Positions 1 through 7,696 of a stretch of 30,900 bases of DNA are shown one piece after another. A program made the translations under genes and the position numbers. This stretch comes from CAYRWM01 sp964428055 (GTDB lineage: Bacteria; Bacillota; Clostridia; Christensenellales; Christensenellaceae): positions 1-30,900 of the forward strand of contig CAYRWM010000025.1 in assembly GCA_964428055.1 (NCBI GenBank). The letters are read 5' to 3'. Numbering within the stretch: position 1 is the stretch's first letter; the number at the start of each line of letters is the position of its first letter. The notes below the pieces were generated by a model. It saw nothing but the letters and a program-made list of their open reading frames with translations, ran no database searches and was not told the origin of the DNA.

Positions 1-243
1 AAGACCGAGTATCCGAATACGGATACCGACAGGCGGGATGTATTCTTTGCAGACAGGTACCGCTTAACCTCAAGAGAGGCGGAGATACTCGGCTATATGT
101 CTGAGAATCTCACTGATGACGAGATCGCTGAAAAGTGTTACATATCAAGAAATACGGTACGATTCCATATTTCAAACATACTTAAAAAGACGGGTTCGCC
201 GGGAAGGGTGGATGCTGTCAGGAAACTGAAGACATTCAGGTAA
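1..243 (+). CDS. LuxR-type helix-turn-helix regulator, C-terminal fragment
   Basis: The window opens inside this gene; 80 codons are visible in frame 1 and end with TAA at 241-243. The visible part contains a LuxR/GerE-type DNA-binding domain: LTSREAEILGYMSENLTDDE, then IAEKCYISRNTVRFHISNI and a final helix, matching the usual LTxRExEIL...EIA..L.IS..TVr.H..nI pattern. The sensory or membrane part that would normally precede it lies outside the window, so the signal and target genes cannot be judged. A hairpin terminator starts a few bases after the stop codon. The domain call is firm; nothing more specific is supported. Confidence 0.85.
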   Translation, partial: KTEYPNTDTDRRDVFFADRYRLTSREAEILGYMSENLTDDEIAEKCYISRNTVRFHISNILKKTGSPGRVDAVRKLKTFR

Positions 244-250
244 ACAAAAA

Positions 251-275
251 AAACGCTCCGGTGAGAGCGTTTTTT
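251..275. terminator. Bidirectional Rho-independent terminator
   Basis: AAACGCTC (251-258) pairs with GAGCGTTT (265-272) around a six-base loop, followed by Ts and preceded by a run of As. It can end the LuxR gene on the plus strand and the MBL-rubredoxin gene arriving on the minus strand. Confidence 0.85.
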
Positions 276-289
276 AATGGGCTAAAGTT

Positions 290-1246
290 TTATGCTTTGT
301 TGAATTTATCCTTTCCCTGTCTGCATCTCGGGCATTTCCAGTCTTCGGGAAGATCTTCAAATGCCGTACCTGCAGGAATGCCGCCGGCGGGATCGCCTTC
401 AGCAGGGTCATATACGTAACCGCAGACGGAGCAGACATATTTGCCGCTCGCCTTGCCCGCCTTGACCTCGCCGGGGGCTATGGATTCCGGCGGATTCGAG
501 AGATCCGTTACTCTCTTTGATTCGAGATTCTCATAACCGAGAGGTGTGTGGGTCGATACATAGACCGTCGGGTTGTTCGCTATGAACTCGCGTACTGCAT
601 CAAGTGTCTTTCTTGCGGCTGCCGCGTCTTCAAATACGACCGAGAGCTTGTTCTCGTAAAGAGCCTCGTCAGTATAGGTTACGTCGCCGTGTATCATGTA
701 ATACAGGCCGCCGTCCTCGACAATGACTATGCTGTTTCCGAGAGTGTGGCCTTTGGCGGGTATATAATACACTCCTTCGGCTATCTTCTGTGATCTTTCG
801 AAATTATGGTACGGGCCGTCTGCGAATTCAGCTGCAACGGGATTAAAGGGCGCGACCTCGTCCGCTGCCGCTTCTTCCGGGGACGCTATTATCTGAGCGT
901 TCGGGAAGGCGCGGAGTTCTCCTGTGTGATCCGCGTGCTTGTGGGTTATGAGTATCTTTGATACCTGCTCCGGTTCGTACCCGGCTTTTTTTAGAGCCGT
1001 TACATAGTCAGAGATTATATTTCCCATGAAGATGACAGTGGTCTCATCAGGAACCTGCTCCGGGAATTCCTTCGGCAGGCCTGTATCAACGAGGATGACC
1101 TCATCCCCTGTGTCTATAACATAATTCTGCAGACTTGAACGGTACCTGACAGCCGGGTTGAACTTTTCGGGTCCGTCCTCACCGCCCAGCGCAAAAGGCT
1201 GCAGCATGTATCCGTTTTCACGTAGTTTTACCGCTTTTATGATCAT
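290..1246 (-). CDS. Metallo-beta-lactamase-fold hydrolase fused to a C-terminal rubredoxin
   Basis: A 318-residue protein. Residues 1-250 form a metallo-beta-lactamase fold of the lactonase-like type: the metal motif THKHADHTG (HxHxDH) at about 101-109, a later His in AKGHTLGN, an Asp in HGDVTYTD and a final His in VSTHTPLG. Residues 265-318 are a rubredoxin: CSVCGYVYDPAEGD and CPRC supply the four cysteines of an Fe(SCys)4 site. This is not a flavodiiron protein, because no flavodoxin domain is present. The rubredoxin suggests electron transfer coupled to the MBL site, perhaps in oxygen or NO defence, but the substrate is unknown. The start is supported by GGAGGG eight bases upstream. It is divergent from the Fe-S protein at 1404, and a 16-base palindrome lies between them. 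Domain calls are firm; the role is inferred. Confidence 0.88.
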   Translation of the reverse strand: MIIKAVKLRENGYMLQPFALGGEDGPEKFNPAVRYRSSLQNYVIDTGDEVILVDTGLPKEFPEQVPDETTVIFMGNIISDYVTALKKAGYEPEQVSKILITHKHADHTGELRAFPNAQIIASPEEAAADEVAPFNPVAAEFADGPYHNFERSQKIAEGVYYIPAKGHTLGNSIVIVEDGGLYYMIHGDVTYTDEALYENKLSVVFEDAAAARKTLDAVREFIANNPTVYVSTHTPLGYENLESKRVTDLSNPPESIAPGEVKAGKASGKYVCSVCGYVYDPAEGDPAGGIPAGTAFEDLPEDWKCPRCRQGKDKFNKA

Positions 1247-1271
1247 AATCGCGTCCCTCCGTTAGATTGTA

Positions 1272-1287
1272 TTATTGAATTCAATAA
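1272..1287. promoter_or_regulatory. Perfect 16-base palindrome, candidate operator
   Basis: TTATTGAATTCAATAA is identical to its own reverse complement and lies 26 bases upstream of the MBL-rubredoxin start, in the 157-base divergent spacer. This is typical of a dimeric repressor site. It fits neither the FNR spacing (TTGAT-N4-ATCAA) nor the 15-base PerR box exactly, so no regulator is named. Confidence 0.45.
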
Positions 1288-1354
1288 AAAATGATCTGAT
1301 TGATTTTATTATAACAGCAACGGACTAAAAAAGCATTTATATTACAATGCAGGC

Positions 1355-1382
1355 TTGATTTGTTGTAGTATTATTATATAAA
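1355..1382 (+). promoter_or_regulatory. Candidate promoter for the 4Fe-4S protein gene
   Basis: TTGATT (1355-1360), a 16-base gap and TATAAA (1377-1382), ending 21 bases before the GTG start. The match to the sigma-A consensus is moderate. Confidence 0.35.
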
Positions 1383-1403
1383 AGTATCAGGGAGGAACGG
1401 TCC

Positions 1404-2132
1404 GTGATAAGAAAGATAATACATATAGACGAAGAAAAGTGCACCGGCTGCGGACTGTGCGCCGAGGCGTGTCACGAGGGTGCGATAGAGATGGTGGGCG
1501 GAAAGGCGAAGCTCGTACGCGAGAATTTCTGCGACGGGTTCGGGGACTGTCTGCCTGCATGTCCCGCGGACGCGATATCTTTTGAGGAAAGAGAGGCGCC
1601 GGAATATGACAGGGAAGCTGTCTTAAAGGCGCAGGAGGATAAAAAGATGCTTAACGACATGATGGGAAAACTTAACGAACAGTACGGCGGAGGCGGCTGT
1701 CCCGGCTCAAAAGCTATGAATATAGAGCAAAAGGAAGCGGCGGGTGCGCCCGCGGCGGGAAGAGCGGTATCAAGACTCGGCCAGTGGCCCGTGCAGATAA
1801 AGCTCGTCCCGACTGAGGCTCCCTTTTATAACGGGGCAAAGCTCCTTATCGCGGCCGACTGTACTGCGTATGCCTATGCCAACATGCATGAGGACTTCAT
1901 AAAGGGAAAGATCACTCTCATAGGATGCCCTAAACTGGACGATATAGACTACAGCGAAAAGCTCACGGAGATAATTAAGAACAACGATATAAAGAGTGTG
2001 ACCATAGTGCGCATGGATGTGCCCTGCTGCGGCGGACTTCAGAGAGCGGCGGAGACGGCGCTGAAGGAAAGCGGCAAGTTCATGCCCTGGCAGGTAGTGA
2101 CCATAGGCAGGGACGGAAGTATTCTTGACTGA
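1404..2132 (+). CDS. 4Fe-4S dicluster ferredoxin-like protein with C-terminal CCG domain
   Basis: A 242-residue cytoplasmic Fe-S protein. The first motif, CTGCGLCAEACH (Cys 13, 16, 19, 23), is a normal 4Fe-4S binding set. The second, CDGFGDCLPACP, has Cys 43, 49 and 53 but Phe at the position of the usual second cysteine, so that cluster may use another ligand or be a 3Fe cluster. After a variable linker (CPGSKA, Ala/Gly-rich), residues 115-242 form a second domain with a VPCCGG motif near residue 209. I know this arrangement from uncharacterised anaerobe proteins annotated only as 4Fe-4S binding proteins. GTG is chosen as start because GGGAGGAA lies about seven bases upstream and Cys 13 follows directly. 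Electron transfer is likely; the partners are unknown. Confidence 0.85.
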   Translation: MIRKIIHIDEEKCTGCGLCAEACHEGAIEMVGGKAKLVRENFCDGFGDCLPACPADAISFEEREAPEYDREAVLKAQEDKKMLNDMMGKLNEQYGGGGCPGSKAMNIEQKEAAGAPAAGRAVSRLGQWPVQIKLVPTEAPFYNGAKLLIAADCTAYAYANMHEDFIKGKITLIGCPKLDDIDYSEKLTEIIKNNDIKSVTIVRMDVPCCGGLQRAAETALKESGKFMPWQVVTIGRDGSILD

Positions 2133-2144
2133 TAAAGGAACGGG

Positions 2145-2170
2145 AAAGCGGACGTTAAGTCCGCTTTTTT
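2145..2170 (+). terminator. Rho-independent terminator
   Basis: AAAGCGGAC (2145-2153) and GTCCGCTTT (2159-2167) form a nine-base stem with a GTTAA loop, followed by a T run, just after the Fe-S protein gene. Confidence 0.85.
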
Positions 2171-2250
2171 AGATTTAAAAGACAGTGCGCACGTGATAGA
2201 ATTATATGAGCGCGCGTGAAAGCAAAAAAGGACAGTAACGGAGGAGCATT

Positions 2251-3429
2251 ATGCTTAAACTATCCGCAAGGACGGCAACCTTCACGGATTCCGTCATAAG
2301 AAGGATGACAAGGATATCGAACAGATACGGTGCAGTGAACCTTTCACAGGGTTTTCCCGATTTTGAGCCGCCGAAAGAGATAACGGACAGGCTCAAGGAA
2401 GTCGCCGATGAGGATTTCCATCAGTACTCAATAACCTGGGGTGCGTACAATTTCAGGGAAGCGCTTGCGAAAAAGCAGTCGCGGTACATGGGCATGGATA
2501 TAGACCCCGATAAAAACATTGTGGTTACCTGTGGCAGCACCGAAGCCATGATGGCCGCCATGATGTCCGTCGTCGACCCCGGCGATAAGGTCGCCGTGTT
2601 CTCTCCGTTTTATGAAAACTACGGTGCGGACGCCGTATTAAGCGGAGCTGAGCCCGTATATATACCGCTCAACCCGCCGGACTTCAGTTTCGACCGCAAT
2701 AAGGCGGAGGAAGTTTTTGCCATGCGGCCCAAAGCTCTCATCCTCTGCAATCCGTCCAACCCGAGCGGCAAGGTGTTCACAAGGGACGAGCTCATGTTTC
2801 TGGCCGAAATGGCCGAAAAGTACGATTTCTACGTCATAACCGACGAGGTGTATGAGCATATAGTGTATGCGCCTCACAGGCACACTTACTTTGCCTCGCT
2901 TCCGGGAATGAGAGAGCGCACTCTGTCATGTTCTTCCCTGTCCAAGACCTATTCCATAACCGGCTGGCGTCTCGGATACGTCATCGCTGATGAAAGGATC
3001 ATAGATACCGCGAAAAAGGTGCACGATTTTCTGACAGTCGGTGCCGCGGCTCCGCTTCAGGAGGCGGTCATACCCGCGCTCAACTTCGGTGATGAGTATT
3101 ATGACGGGCTGCTCGCCAAATACACGGCAAAGAAAGAGATGTTCCTTAAAGGACTCGATGATATAGGTATAGCGCATACGGATCCCGAAGGCGCGTATTA
3201 CGTTCTGCTGGACGTTTCGGAATACGGCTATGATGATGACGAAGAGTTCTGCGCTCTGCTCGCGGAAAAAGTCGGTGTGGGCGCCGTGCCCGGTTCGAGC
3301 TTCTTCAGGGAACCCGTCAACTACCTCATAAGGCTGCACTTCGCAAAAAGAGAAGATACGCTGACCGAAGCCCTTTCAAGATTGTCGCATATTAAAGAGA
3401 AGATGCCCGTCAAAAAGAGAGTGTGGTAG
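2251..3429 (+). CDS. Class I/II pyridoxal-phosphate aminotransferase
   Basis: A 392-residue fold-type I aminotransferase of the aspartate/aromatic group. Key parts: YSITWGAYNFREALA near the substrate pocket (59-73), the NPSNPSGKVF signature (167-176), Asp198 in ITDEVYEH that contacts the pyridine nitrogen, the PLP-binding Lys232 in SSLSKTYSITGWRLGY, and Arg240 just after it. A conserved carboxylate-binding Arg is likely in LIRLHFA near the C-terminus. The length is normal for the family. GGAGG lies six to seven bases upstream of ATG. The amino-acid substrate cannot be decided; methionine, aspartate or aromatic amino acids are all possible. The next gene starts at or just after its stop, so the two are probably co-transcribed, although no functional link is obvious. 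Confidence 0.9.
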   Translation: MLKLSARTATFTDSVIRRMTRISNRYGAVNLSQGFPDFEPPKEITDRLKEVADEDFHQYSITWGAYNFREALAKKQSRYMGMDIDPDKNIVVTCGSTEAMMAAMMSVVDPGDKVAVFSPFYENYGADAVLSGAEPVYIPLNPPDFSFDRNKAEEVFAMRPKALILCNPSNPSGKVFTRDELMFLAEMAEKYDFYVITDEVYEHIVYAPHRHTYFASLPGMRERTLSCSSLSKTYSITGWRLGYVIADERIIDTAKKVHDFLTVGAAAPLQEAVIPALNFGDEYYDGLLAKYTAKKEMFLKGLDDIGIAHTDPEGAYYVLLDVSEYGYDDDEEFCALLAEKVGVGAVPGSSFFREPVNYLIRLHFAKREDTLTEALSRLSHIKEKMPVKKRVW

Positions 3430-3434
3430 ATAAT

Positions 3435-4124
3435 ATGTATGACGCGAAGACTTTGGAAAAGAAACTGTACACCTTTCAGGATGAGGAGTACAGAGATTTC
3501 AATTCAAAACTCATACCGGGTATGCCGGAAGAGTATTTCATAGGCATCCGGATCCCGGCCCTCCGGAAATTCGCGAAAGAATTCGCCCGCGACGGATACA
3601 GAAACGCCTTTATAAAGGATCTTCCCCATAAATATCATGAGGAAAATCTTCTTCATGCATTTTTAATAGAGGAGAATCGCGATTTCGATTGTGTAATAGA
3701 TGAGGTGGAAACATTCCTGCCGTACGTTGACAACTGGGCGGTATGCGATTCCATGAACCCGAAGGCACTCAAGAAAGACCTTGAAACTGCTGAGAAAAAG
3801 GCTTTTGAGTGGATGGGTTCGGATCTCGAATACACCGTGAGATACGGCATCGGAGTCCTCATGAGATATTTCCTGGATGACAGATTTGAAACAAGACATG
3901 CGGAAGCGGTCGCCGGGATAATATCCGACAGATACTACGTGAGGATGATGCAGGCCTGGTATTTCGCGACAGCGCTCGCCAAACAGTACGACGCCGTCAT
4001 AGGATACGTCGAGAGCGGCAGGTTCGACAAATGGCTCCGGAACAGGATAATACAGAAGGCGGTAGAGAGCTACCGCGTGACGGATGAGCACAAAGCTTAT
4101 CTTAAAACGCTCAGGAAGCGCTGA
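3435..4124 (+). CDS. AlkD-like DNA alkylation repair glycosylase
   Basis: About 229 residues, entirely helical HEAT-like repeats, typical of the AlkD/YhaZ family, which removes N7- and N3-alkylated purines without base flipping. Features: FNSKLIPGMPEEYFIGIRIP near the N-terminus (family signature in which the first helices pack on DNA), VDNWAVCDSMNPK around residue 100 (Trp and Asp correspond to the active-site pair of characterised AlkD) and MQAWYFATALAKQYD around 175 (second aromatic). An upstream GTG at 3423 overlaps the aminotransferase stop, but ATG at 3435 gives the more usual N-terminus; neither has a strong Shine-Dalgarno. It is translated from the same transcript as the aminotransferase. 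No terminator is obvious after it. Confidence 0.88.
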   Translation: MYDAKTLEKKLYTFQDEEYRDFNSKLIPGMPEEYFIGIRIPALRKFAKEFARDGYRNAFIKDLPHKYHEENLLHAFLIEENRDFDCVIDEVETFLPYVDNWAVCDSMNPKALKKDLETAEKKAFEWMGSDLEYTVRYGIGVLMRYFLDDRFETRHAEAVAGIISDRYYVRMMQAWYFATALAKQYDAVIGYVESGRFDKWLRNRIIQKAVESYRVTDEHKAYLKTLRKR

Positions 4125-4190
4125 AACCGATTTATGTATTACTTGTTAAGATTGTTAAGATAGTGTTCTGGATTTGTTAATATTGTGATG

Positions 4191-4219
4191 TTGACACAAA
4201 AATAGCCTTTAAGTATATT
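4191..4219 (+). promoter_or_regulatory. Sigma-A-type promoter for the DUF4349 lipoprotein
   Basis: TTGACA (4191-4196), a 17-base spacer and TATATT (4214-4219): a near-consensus promoter about 38 bases before the ATG. Confidence 0.65.
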
Positions 4220-4256
4220 CAAGGCATAGGCAAGGACTTCAAGGAGGAACTATAAC

Positions 4257-5288
4257 ATGAAGAAGATTATAATCATTTCGGTAATTGCATGCATGTGCTG
4301 CGCGTTTCTGTTCAGCGGATGCTATATGGAAGAAGCCATAGACGACATAATGGAAGGACAGTCCGCTCTGTCTGATTATTATGACGAATATGCAGACAGC
4401 TTTCTTGCGGAACCTTCGGAAGATACATATGACTGGAAATCCGAAGACTGGGAAACCGGAGACTGGGAAGCTGAAGCACCGGCTTTGTATGATGAAAGCG
4501 AGGAATCATGGGATCTTGATATGCCCGCTGACGATCTGATTGCAGGCGGTCCCGTAATGTCCGACGGCAGTAAACTCGTTCAGACAAGAGAGATATCCAT
4601 GAGAACGACCGAATTCGATAAGGATTACGGAAAGGTCAAGGAGCTCTTAAAGAAAGTTGGCGGATATATTGAATACGAGAACCTTTACGGCACGGCTCCC
4701 GAGGGCGTTTATGATCCCGGCAGATACTCATCCATGGTAATGCGTGTTCCGGTCGACAAGTACGATTCATTTGTGGATGATCTCACTCAGATCGGAACTA
4801 TAGACAGCATGGAGGTACACACCGAAGATTACTCTGATTCATACTATGATACGGAATCCAGGATAGAACTCCTTGAAGAGAGAAAAGAACGCCTCTTAAA
4901 GCATCTTGATGAAGCAACAAAGATGGAAGACATAATCACTCTTGAGGATGAGATATCCGATGTCATCTATCAGCTCGACGAGCTCAAGGGTCAGCAGCGC
5001 AATATGGACAACATGGTCGAATATGCGACGGTAAGCCTTGATATCAATGAGTATCAGCTCGCTGACGATGCTGAGATCAAAGATGATTTCATGCTCGATC
5101 CCGGCAATGCGTTCAACACAACGCTTAAGGGAATGGGTGATTTCTTCAGAGTGTTCGGCGTGATGCTCGCGGCAGCAGCTCCCATACTGATCCTGATCGC
5201 AGTGGTCATAGTGGTAGTGCTCGTGATAGTGCATGTAGTAAGAAAAGCAAACGCTAAAAAGGCGAATGCCAGAACTGAGATCAAGTAG
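4257..5288 (+). CDS. DUF4349 membrane-anchored lipoprotein
   Basis: A 343-residue exported protein. Residues 1-22 are a lipoprotein signal peptide with lipobox FSGC (Cys22). Residues 30-95 are acidic and low in complexity (many Glu, Asp, Trp, Tyr). Residues 105-270 match DUF4349: LVQTREISMRTT, SMVMRVPVDKYDSFVDDL, a helical coiled-coil stretch (ELLEERKERLLKHLDEATKM and following) and VSLDINEY. A transmembrane helix at about 305-330 is followed by a basic tail (HVVRKANAKKANAR), leaving the C-terminus inside. The protein would therefore be held at both ends, by lipid and by a helix. The biochemical role of DUF4349 is unknown; it is thought to be envelope-related. AAGGAGG precedes the start, and a strong promoter and a terminator frame it as a single-gene unit. 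Confidence 0.9.
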   Translation: MKKIIIISVIACMCCAFLFSGCYMEEAIDDIMEGQSALSDYYDEYADSFLAEPSEDTYDWKSEDWETGDWEAEAPALYDESEESWDLDMPADDLIAGGPVMSDGSKLVQTREISMRTTEFDKDYGKVKELLKKVGGYIEYENLYGTAPEGVYDPGRYSSMVMRVPVDKYDSFVDDLTQIGTIDSMEVHTEDYSDSYYDTESRIELLEERKERLLKHLDEATKMEDIITLEDEISDVIYQLDELKGQQRNMDNMVEYATVSLDINEYQLADDAEIKDDFMLDPGNAFNTTLKGMGDFFRVFGVMLAAAAPILILIAVVIVVVLVIVHVVRKANAKKANARTEIK

Positions 5289-5311
5289 TATCTTGGTTTT
5301 ATATAAAAAAG

Positions 5312-5345
5312 AAGGCGTCCCAATATACTGAAGGGACGCCTTTGG
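5312..5345. terminator. Bidirectional Rho-independent terminator
   Basis: AAGGCGTCCC (5312-5321) and GGGACGCCTT (5333-5342) form a ten-base stem with A-rich and T-rich flanks. It separates the convergent DUF4349 and aldo/keto reductase genes. Confidence 0.88.
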
Positions 5346-5358
5346 TTTTTAAAAAGTC

Positions 5359-6288
5359 TTAAGGCAGTTTGTTTCCGGCGGATACATATATCTCATACCA
5401 TTCTTTTCTTGTGAGTTCAATGTCGGCAGCTTTGGCCGTTTCCCTCAGATGTTCCGGGTTTGTCGTGCCCACGACAGCCTGCATCTTCGCCGGATATCTT
5501 AAAATCCAAGCCACCGCAACCGCCGCCGGAGTTACTCCCTTTTCCTCAGCGATTCTTTGGAGGACCTTGTTGAGCTCGGGATAGAGATCCGAACCGAGTA
5601 TCGAACCTTCGAAGAAACCGTACTGAAGGGAAGACCATGTCTGTATGACTATCTCGTTCATCCTGCAGTACTCGAGTATCCCGCCGTCGCGCATCGCAGC
5701 GCCTTCCCAGGGCGTGTTGAACTGGAATCCGGCGTTAAAGGGGAGGGTGTGCGCAGCGGACAGCTGTATCTGATCCGTGCATATCGGAAACGCGAGGTAT
5801 TCTTTCAGCACATCAATCATGACGGGATTGTAGTTGCTCACACCGAAGTATCTTACCTTTCCGCTGTCGTGCAGGAGCGTGAACGCTTCAGCGATCTCTT
5901 CGGGCTCCATCAGCGCATCCGGTCTGTGGAGCAGGAATGAGTCTATACGGTCGGTGCGCATCTTCGTAAGGCTGTTTTCGGCAGAGCGCAGTATGTGCTC
6001 CTTTGAGTGGTCGTACCATACGGCATTGCCTTCCAGTCTTATCGCGCACTTGGTCTGAAGAAACACGGCGTTCCTTAATGACGGAGACATAGCGAACACT
6101 TCTCCGAGAAGTTCTTCCGACCTTCCGCCGCCGTATATGTCGGCGTTGTCCAGACTGTCTATGCCGGCGTCAAGCCCGGCCCTGATAAGATCCGCCACTT
6201 CCTGGGCGTCCATGTCCGGTATCCTCATTAGACCGAGCATCACTTCGGACACTTTTTCGCCTTCATTCCCGAAACTTACATATCTCAT
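5359..6288 (-). CDS. Aldo/keto reductase (YdhF-like)
   Basis: A 309-residue NADPH-dependent oxidoreductase of the aldo/keto reductase superfamily, (beta/alpha)8 barrel. The catalytic tetrad is visible: Asp and Tyr in SLDNADIYGGG (about 48-58), Lys in FLQTKCAI (about 84) and His in DSFLLHRPD (about 118). FGVSNYNPVMIDVL and the C-terminal VVGTTNPEHL cofactor-binding segment also fit. The sequence resembles the YdhF group more than the ethanol-dehydrogenase-like groups; the natural substrate is unknown. ATG at 6288 is chosen because the protein starts cleanly (MRYVSFGNEG) and AGGGGG lies about seven bases upstream. The same frame stays open for another 660 bases opposite the permease gene, but that part is not protein-like. 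Confidence 0.92.
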   Translation of the reverse strand: MRYVSFGNEGEKVSEVMLGLMRIPDMDAQEVADLIRAGLDAGIDSLDNADIYGGGRSEELLGEVFAMSPSLRNAVFLQTKCAIRLEGNAVWYDHSKEHILRSAENSLTKMRTDRIDSFLLHRPDALMEPEEIAEAFTLLHDSGKVRYFGVSNYNPVMIDVLKEYLAFPICTDQIQLSAAHTLPFNAGFQFNTPWEGAAMRDGGILEYCRMNEIVIQTWSSLQYGFFEGSILGSDLYPELNKVLQRIAEEKGVTPAAVAVAWILRYPAKMQAVVGTTNPEHLRETAKAADIELTRKEWYEIYVSAGNKLP

Positions 6289-6362
6289 ATGCGCATCCCC
6301 CTGATATATGTTCTGCTTTAGGATAATTGTATCATATTCTTCAAAATACGGCATTTTCGCGG

Positions 6363-6392
6363 TTTGAAATAGAGGCTCTCCGATAGTATAAT
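6363..6392 (+). promoter_or_regulatory. Candidate promoter for the permease gene
   Basis: TTGAAA (6363-6368), an 18-base gap and TATAAT (6387-6392), about 26 bases before the ATG at 6419. Confidence 0.45.
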
Positions 6393-6418
6393 TTTTATAC
6401 GAAAGGTGATTAAAAACT

Positions 6419-7264
6419 ATGTGGGATGCTGTCCTGGACGGCGTGCTTGATTCGCTCAAGCTGCTGCCGTTCCTATTCATAACATACCTCGTGATGGAGT
6501 ACATAGAGAACAGGATGCACGACCGTGCGGAGGCTGTCATGCACAAGGCCGGGCGGCTCGGACCCCTCATCGGAGGAGCGCTGGGACTTATTCCGCAGTG
6601 CGGTTTTTCCGCGGCCGCGGCCAGCCTTTTTTCGGGCCGGGTCATAACTCTCGGAACTCTCATAACGGTATTTCTGGTGACTTCCGACGAGATGCTCCCC
6701 GTTATGATCTCCCAGGCCGCACCCATAGAGACGATAGTGTCGATACTGCTCATAAAGCTGGTGCTCGGTATGGCCGCCGGTTTTGTTGTCGATCTTGTAT
6801 ACAGGAATAATCCTAAAAAGCCCGGCATACACGAACTCTGCGAAAATGAGCACTGCAGTTGTGAGGACGGTATCGTAAAAGCGGCGATAAAGCACACCTT
6901 GAATATTTTTATATTCATACTCATAATTACAGTAGTACTTGATGTCATCATCTTTTATGTCGGAGAGCGGAATCTGGGTGCTGCAGTTGTTGAGTATCCG
7001 TTCGCCGGCGAACTGCTCGCGGGCGCGGTCGGACTCATTCCGAACTGTTCGGCGTCAGTCATAATCACCCAGCTTTATCTGGACGGGATAATAGGAACCG
7101 GACCGCTCATGTCCGGCCTTCTGGTCGGAGCGGGAGTCGGACTGCTCGTGCTCTTCAGGACCAACAGGAACAGACTTAAGCAGAATGTACTTATAACGGT
7201 GCTGCTGTACGCGATCGGCGTAGCGAGCGGCACGGTCATAGGACTTACGGGCCTTGTGTTATAA
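6419..7264 (+). CDS. Putative 10-TM heavy-metal exporter-like permease (ArsP_2/putative manganese transporter family)
   Basis: A 281-residue integral membrane protein with eight to ten hydrophobic segments. It has two related halves: GLIPQCGFSAAAASLF (about 56-71) and GLIPNCSASVIITQLY (about 206-221) each follow a Gly/Ala-rich helix. The central loop between them (about 139-151) is Cys/His-rich (ELCENEHCSCED), fitting metal binding. These are hallmarks of the family annotated as putative 10TM heavy-metal exporter or putative manganese transporter. The direction and metal are not established here. ATG follows AAAGGTGAT. It is followed 19 bases later by the YjbQ-family gene, so the two probably form an operon. 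No metal-responsive riboswitch fits in the short leader. Confidence 0.78.
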   Translation: MWDAVLDGVLDSLKLLPFLFITYLVMEYIENRMHDRAEAVMHKAGRLGPLIGGALGLIPQCGFSAAAASLFSGRVITLGTLITVFLVTSDEMLPVMISQAAPIETIVSILLIKLVLGMAAGFVVDLVYRNNPKKPGIHELCENEHCSCEDGIVKAAIKHTLNIFIFILIITVVLDVIIFYVGERNLGAAVVEYPFAGELLAGAVGLIPNCSASVIITQLYLDGIIGTGPLMSGLLVGAGVGLLVLFRTNRNRLKQNVLITVLLYAIGVASGTVIGLTGLVL

Positions 7265-7283
7265 TGAATAGGGAGGGAAGCTT

Positions 7284-7679
7284 ATGATATACGAATATAA
7301 TATAAAGACGGACCGAGAGGGTTTTTACAACATAACGGCTCAGGTCGAGGAAGCGGTTAAAAAGAGCGGTATTGAATCGGGGATAGTTATAGTGCACTGC
7401 CCTCATACGACTGCGGGAATAACGATCAACGAGAACGCGGACCCCGATGTTGTGCACGATTTGCTGATAGGCCTTAAGGGGGCTTATCCGGAACGCAGGG
7501 AGTTCAGACATATGGAGGGCAACTCGACAGCGCATCTTAAGAGCAGCGCCATGTCGCCCCAGCAGGTCATAATCGTGGAAGGCGGAAAACTGTATCTCGG
7601 CATATGGCAGGGAATATACTTTACCGAATTCGATGGGCCCAGAAACAGGAGGTTCTGCGTAAAGGTCATATCTGACTGA
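7284..7679 (+). CDS. YjbQ/UPF0047 family protein (secondary thiamine-phosphate synthase-like)
   Basis: A 131-residue protein of the UPF0047/YjbQ family. Family motifs: IVIVHCPHTTAGITINENAD (about 35-54), EGNSTAHLKSSAM (about 75-87) with the conserved histidine, and the C-terminal LGIWQGIYFTEFDGPRNRR signature. Members form small trimers; one was reported to have weak thiamine-phosphate synthase activity, and other roles have been suggested. The length is typical. GGGAGGGA lies about nine bases before ATG. It is co-directional with the permease, 19 bases apart, and ends at a strong terminator, so the two are probably one unit, though there is no clear shared pathway. Confidence 0.9.
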   Translation: MIYEYNIKTDREGFYNITAQVEEAVKKSGIESGIVIVHCPHTTAGITINENADPDVVHDLLIGLKGAYPERREFRHMEGNSTAHLKSSAMSPQQVIIVEGGKLYLGIWQGIYFTEFDGPRNRRFCVKVISD

Positions 7680-7696
7680 CGAATAATGAAGACAAT

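Noticed and set aside
1279..1282. The 16-base palindrome as an FNR/CRP site.
   Set aside because: The half-sites TTGA and TCAA are separated by only two bases, whereas FNR/CRP boxes need four to six.
3423..3434. GTG at 3423 as start of the AlkD-like gene.
   Set aside because: It would add four residues, has a purine run only two bases upstream, and overlaps the previous stop; ATG at 3435 gives the more usual N-terminus. The choice is not certain.
6289..6951. The aldo/keto reductase reading frame stays open upstream by a further 221 codons.
   Set aside because: That stretch lies opposite the 3' part of the intergenic region and the permease gene, has low-complexity Ser/Met-rich sequence without any domain, and the normal AKR N-terminus with a Shine-Dalgarno is at 6288.
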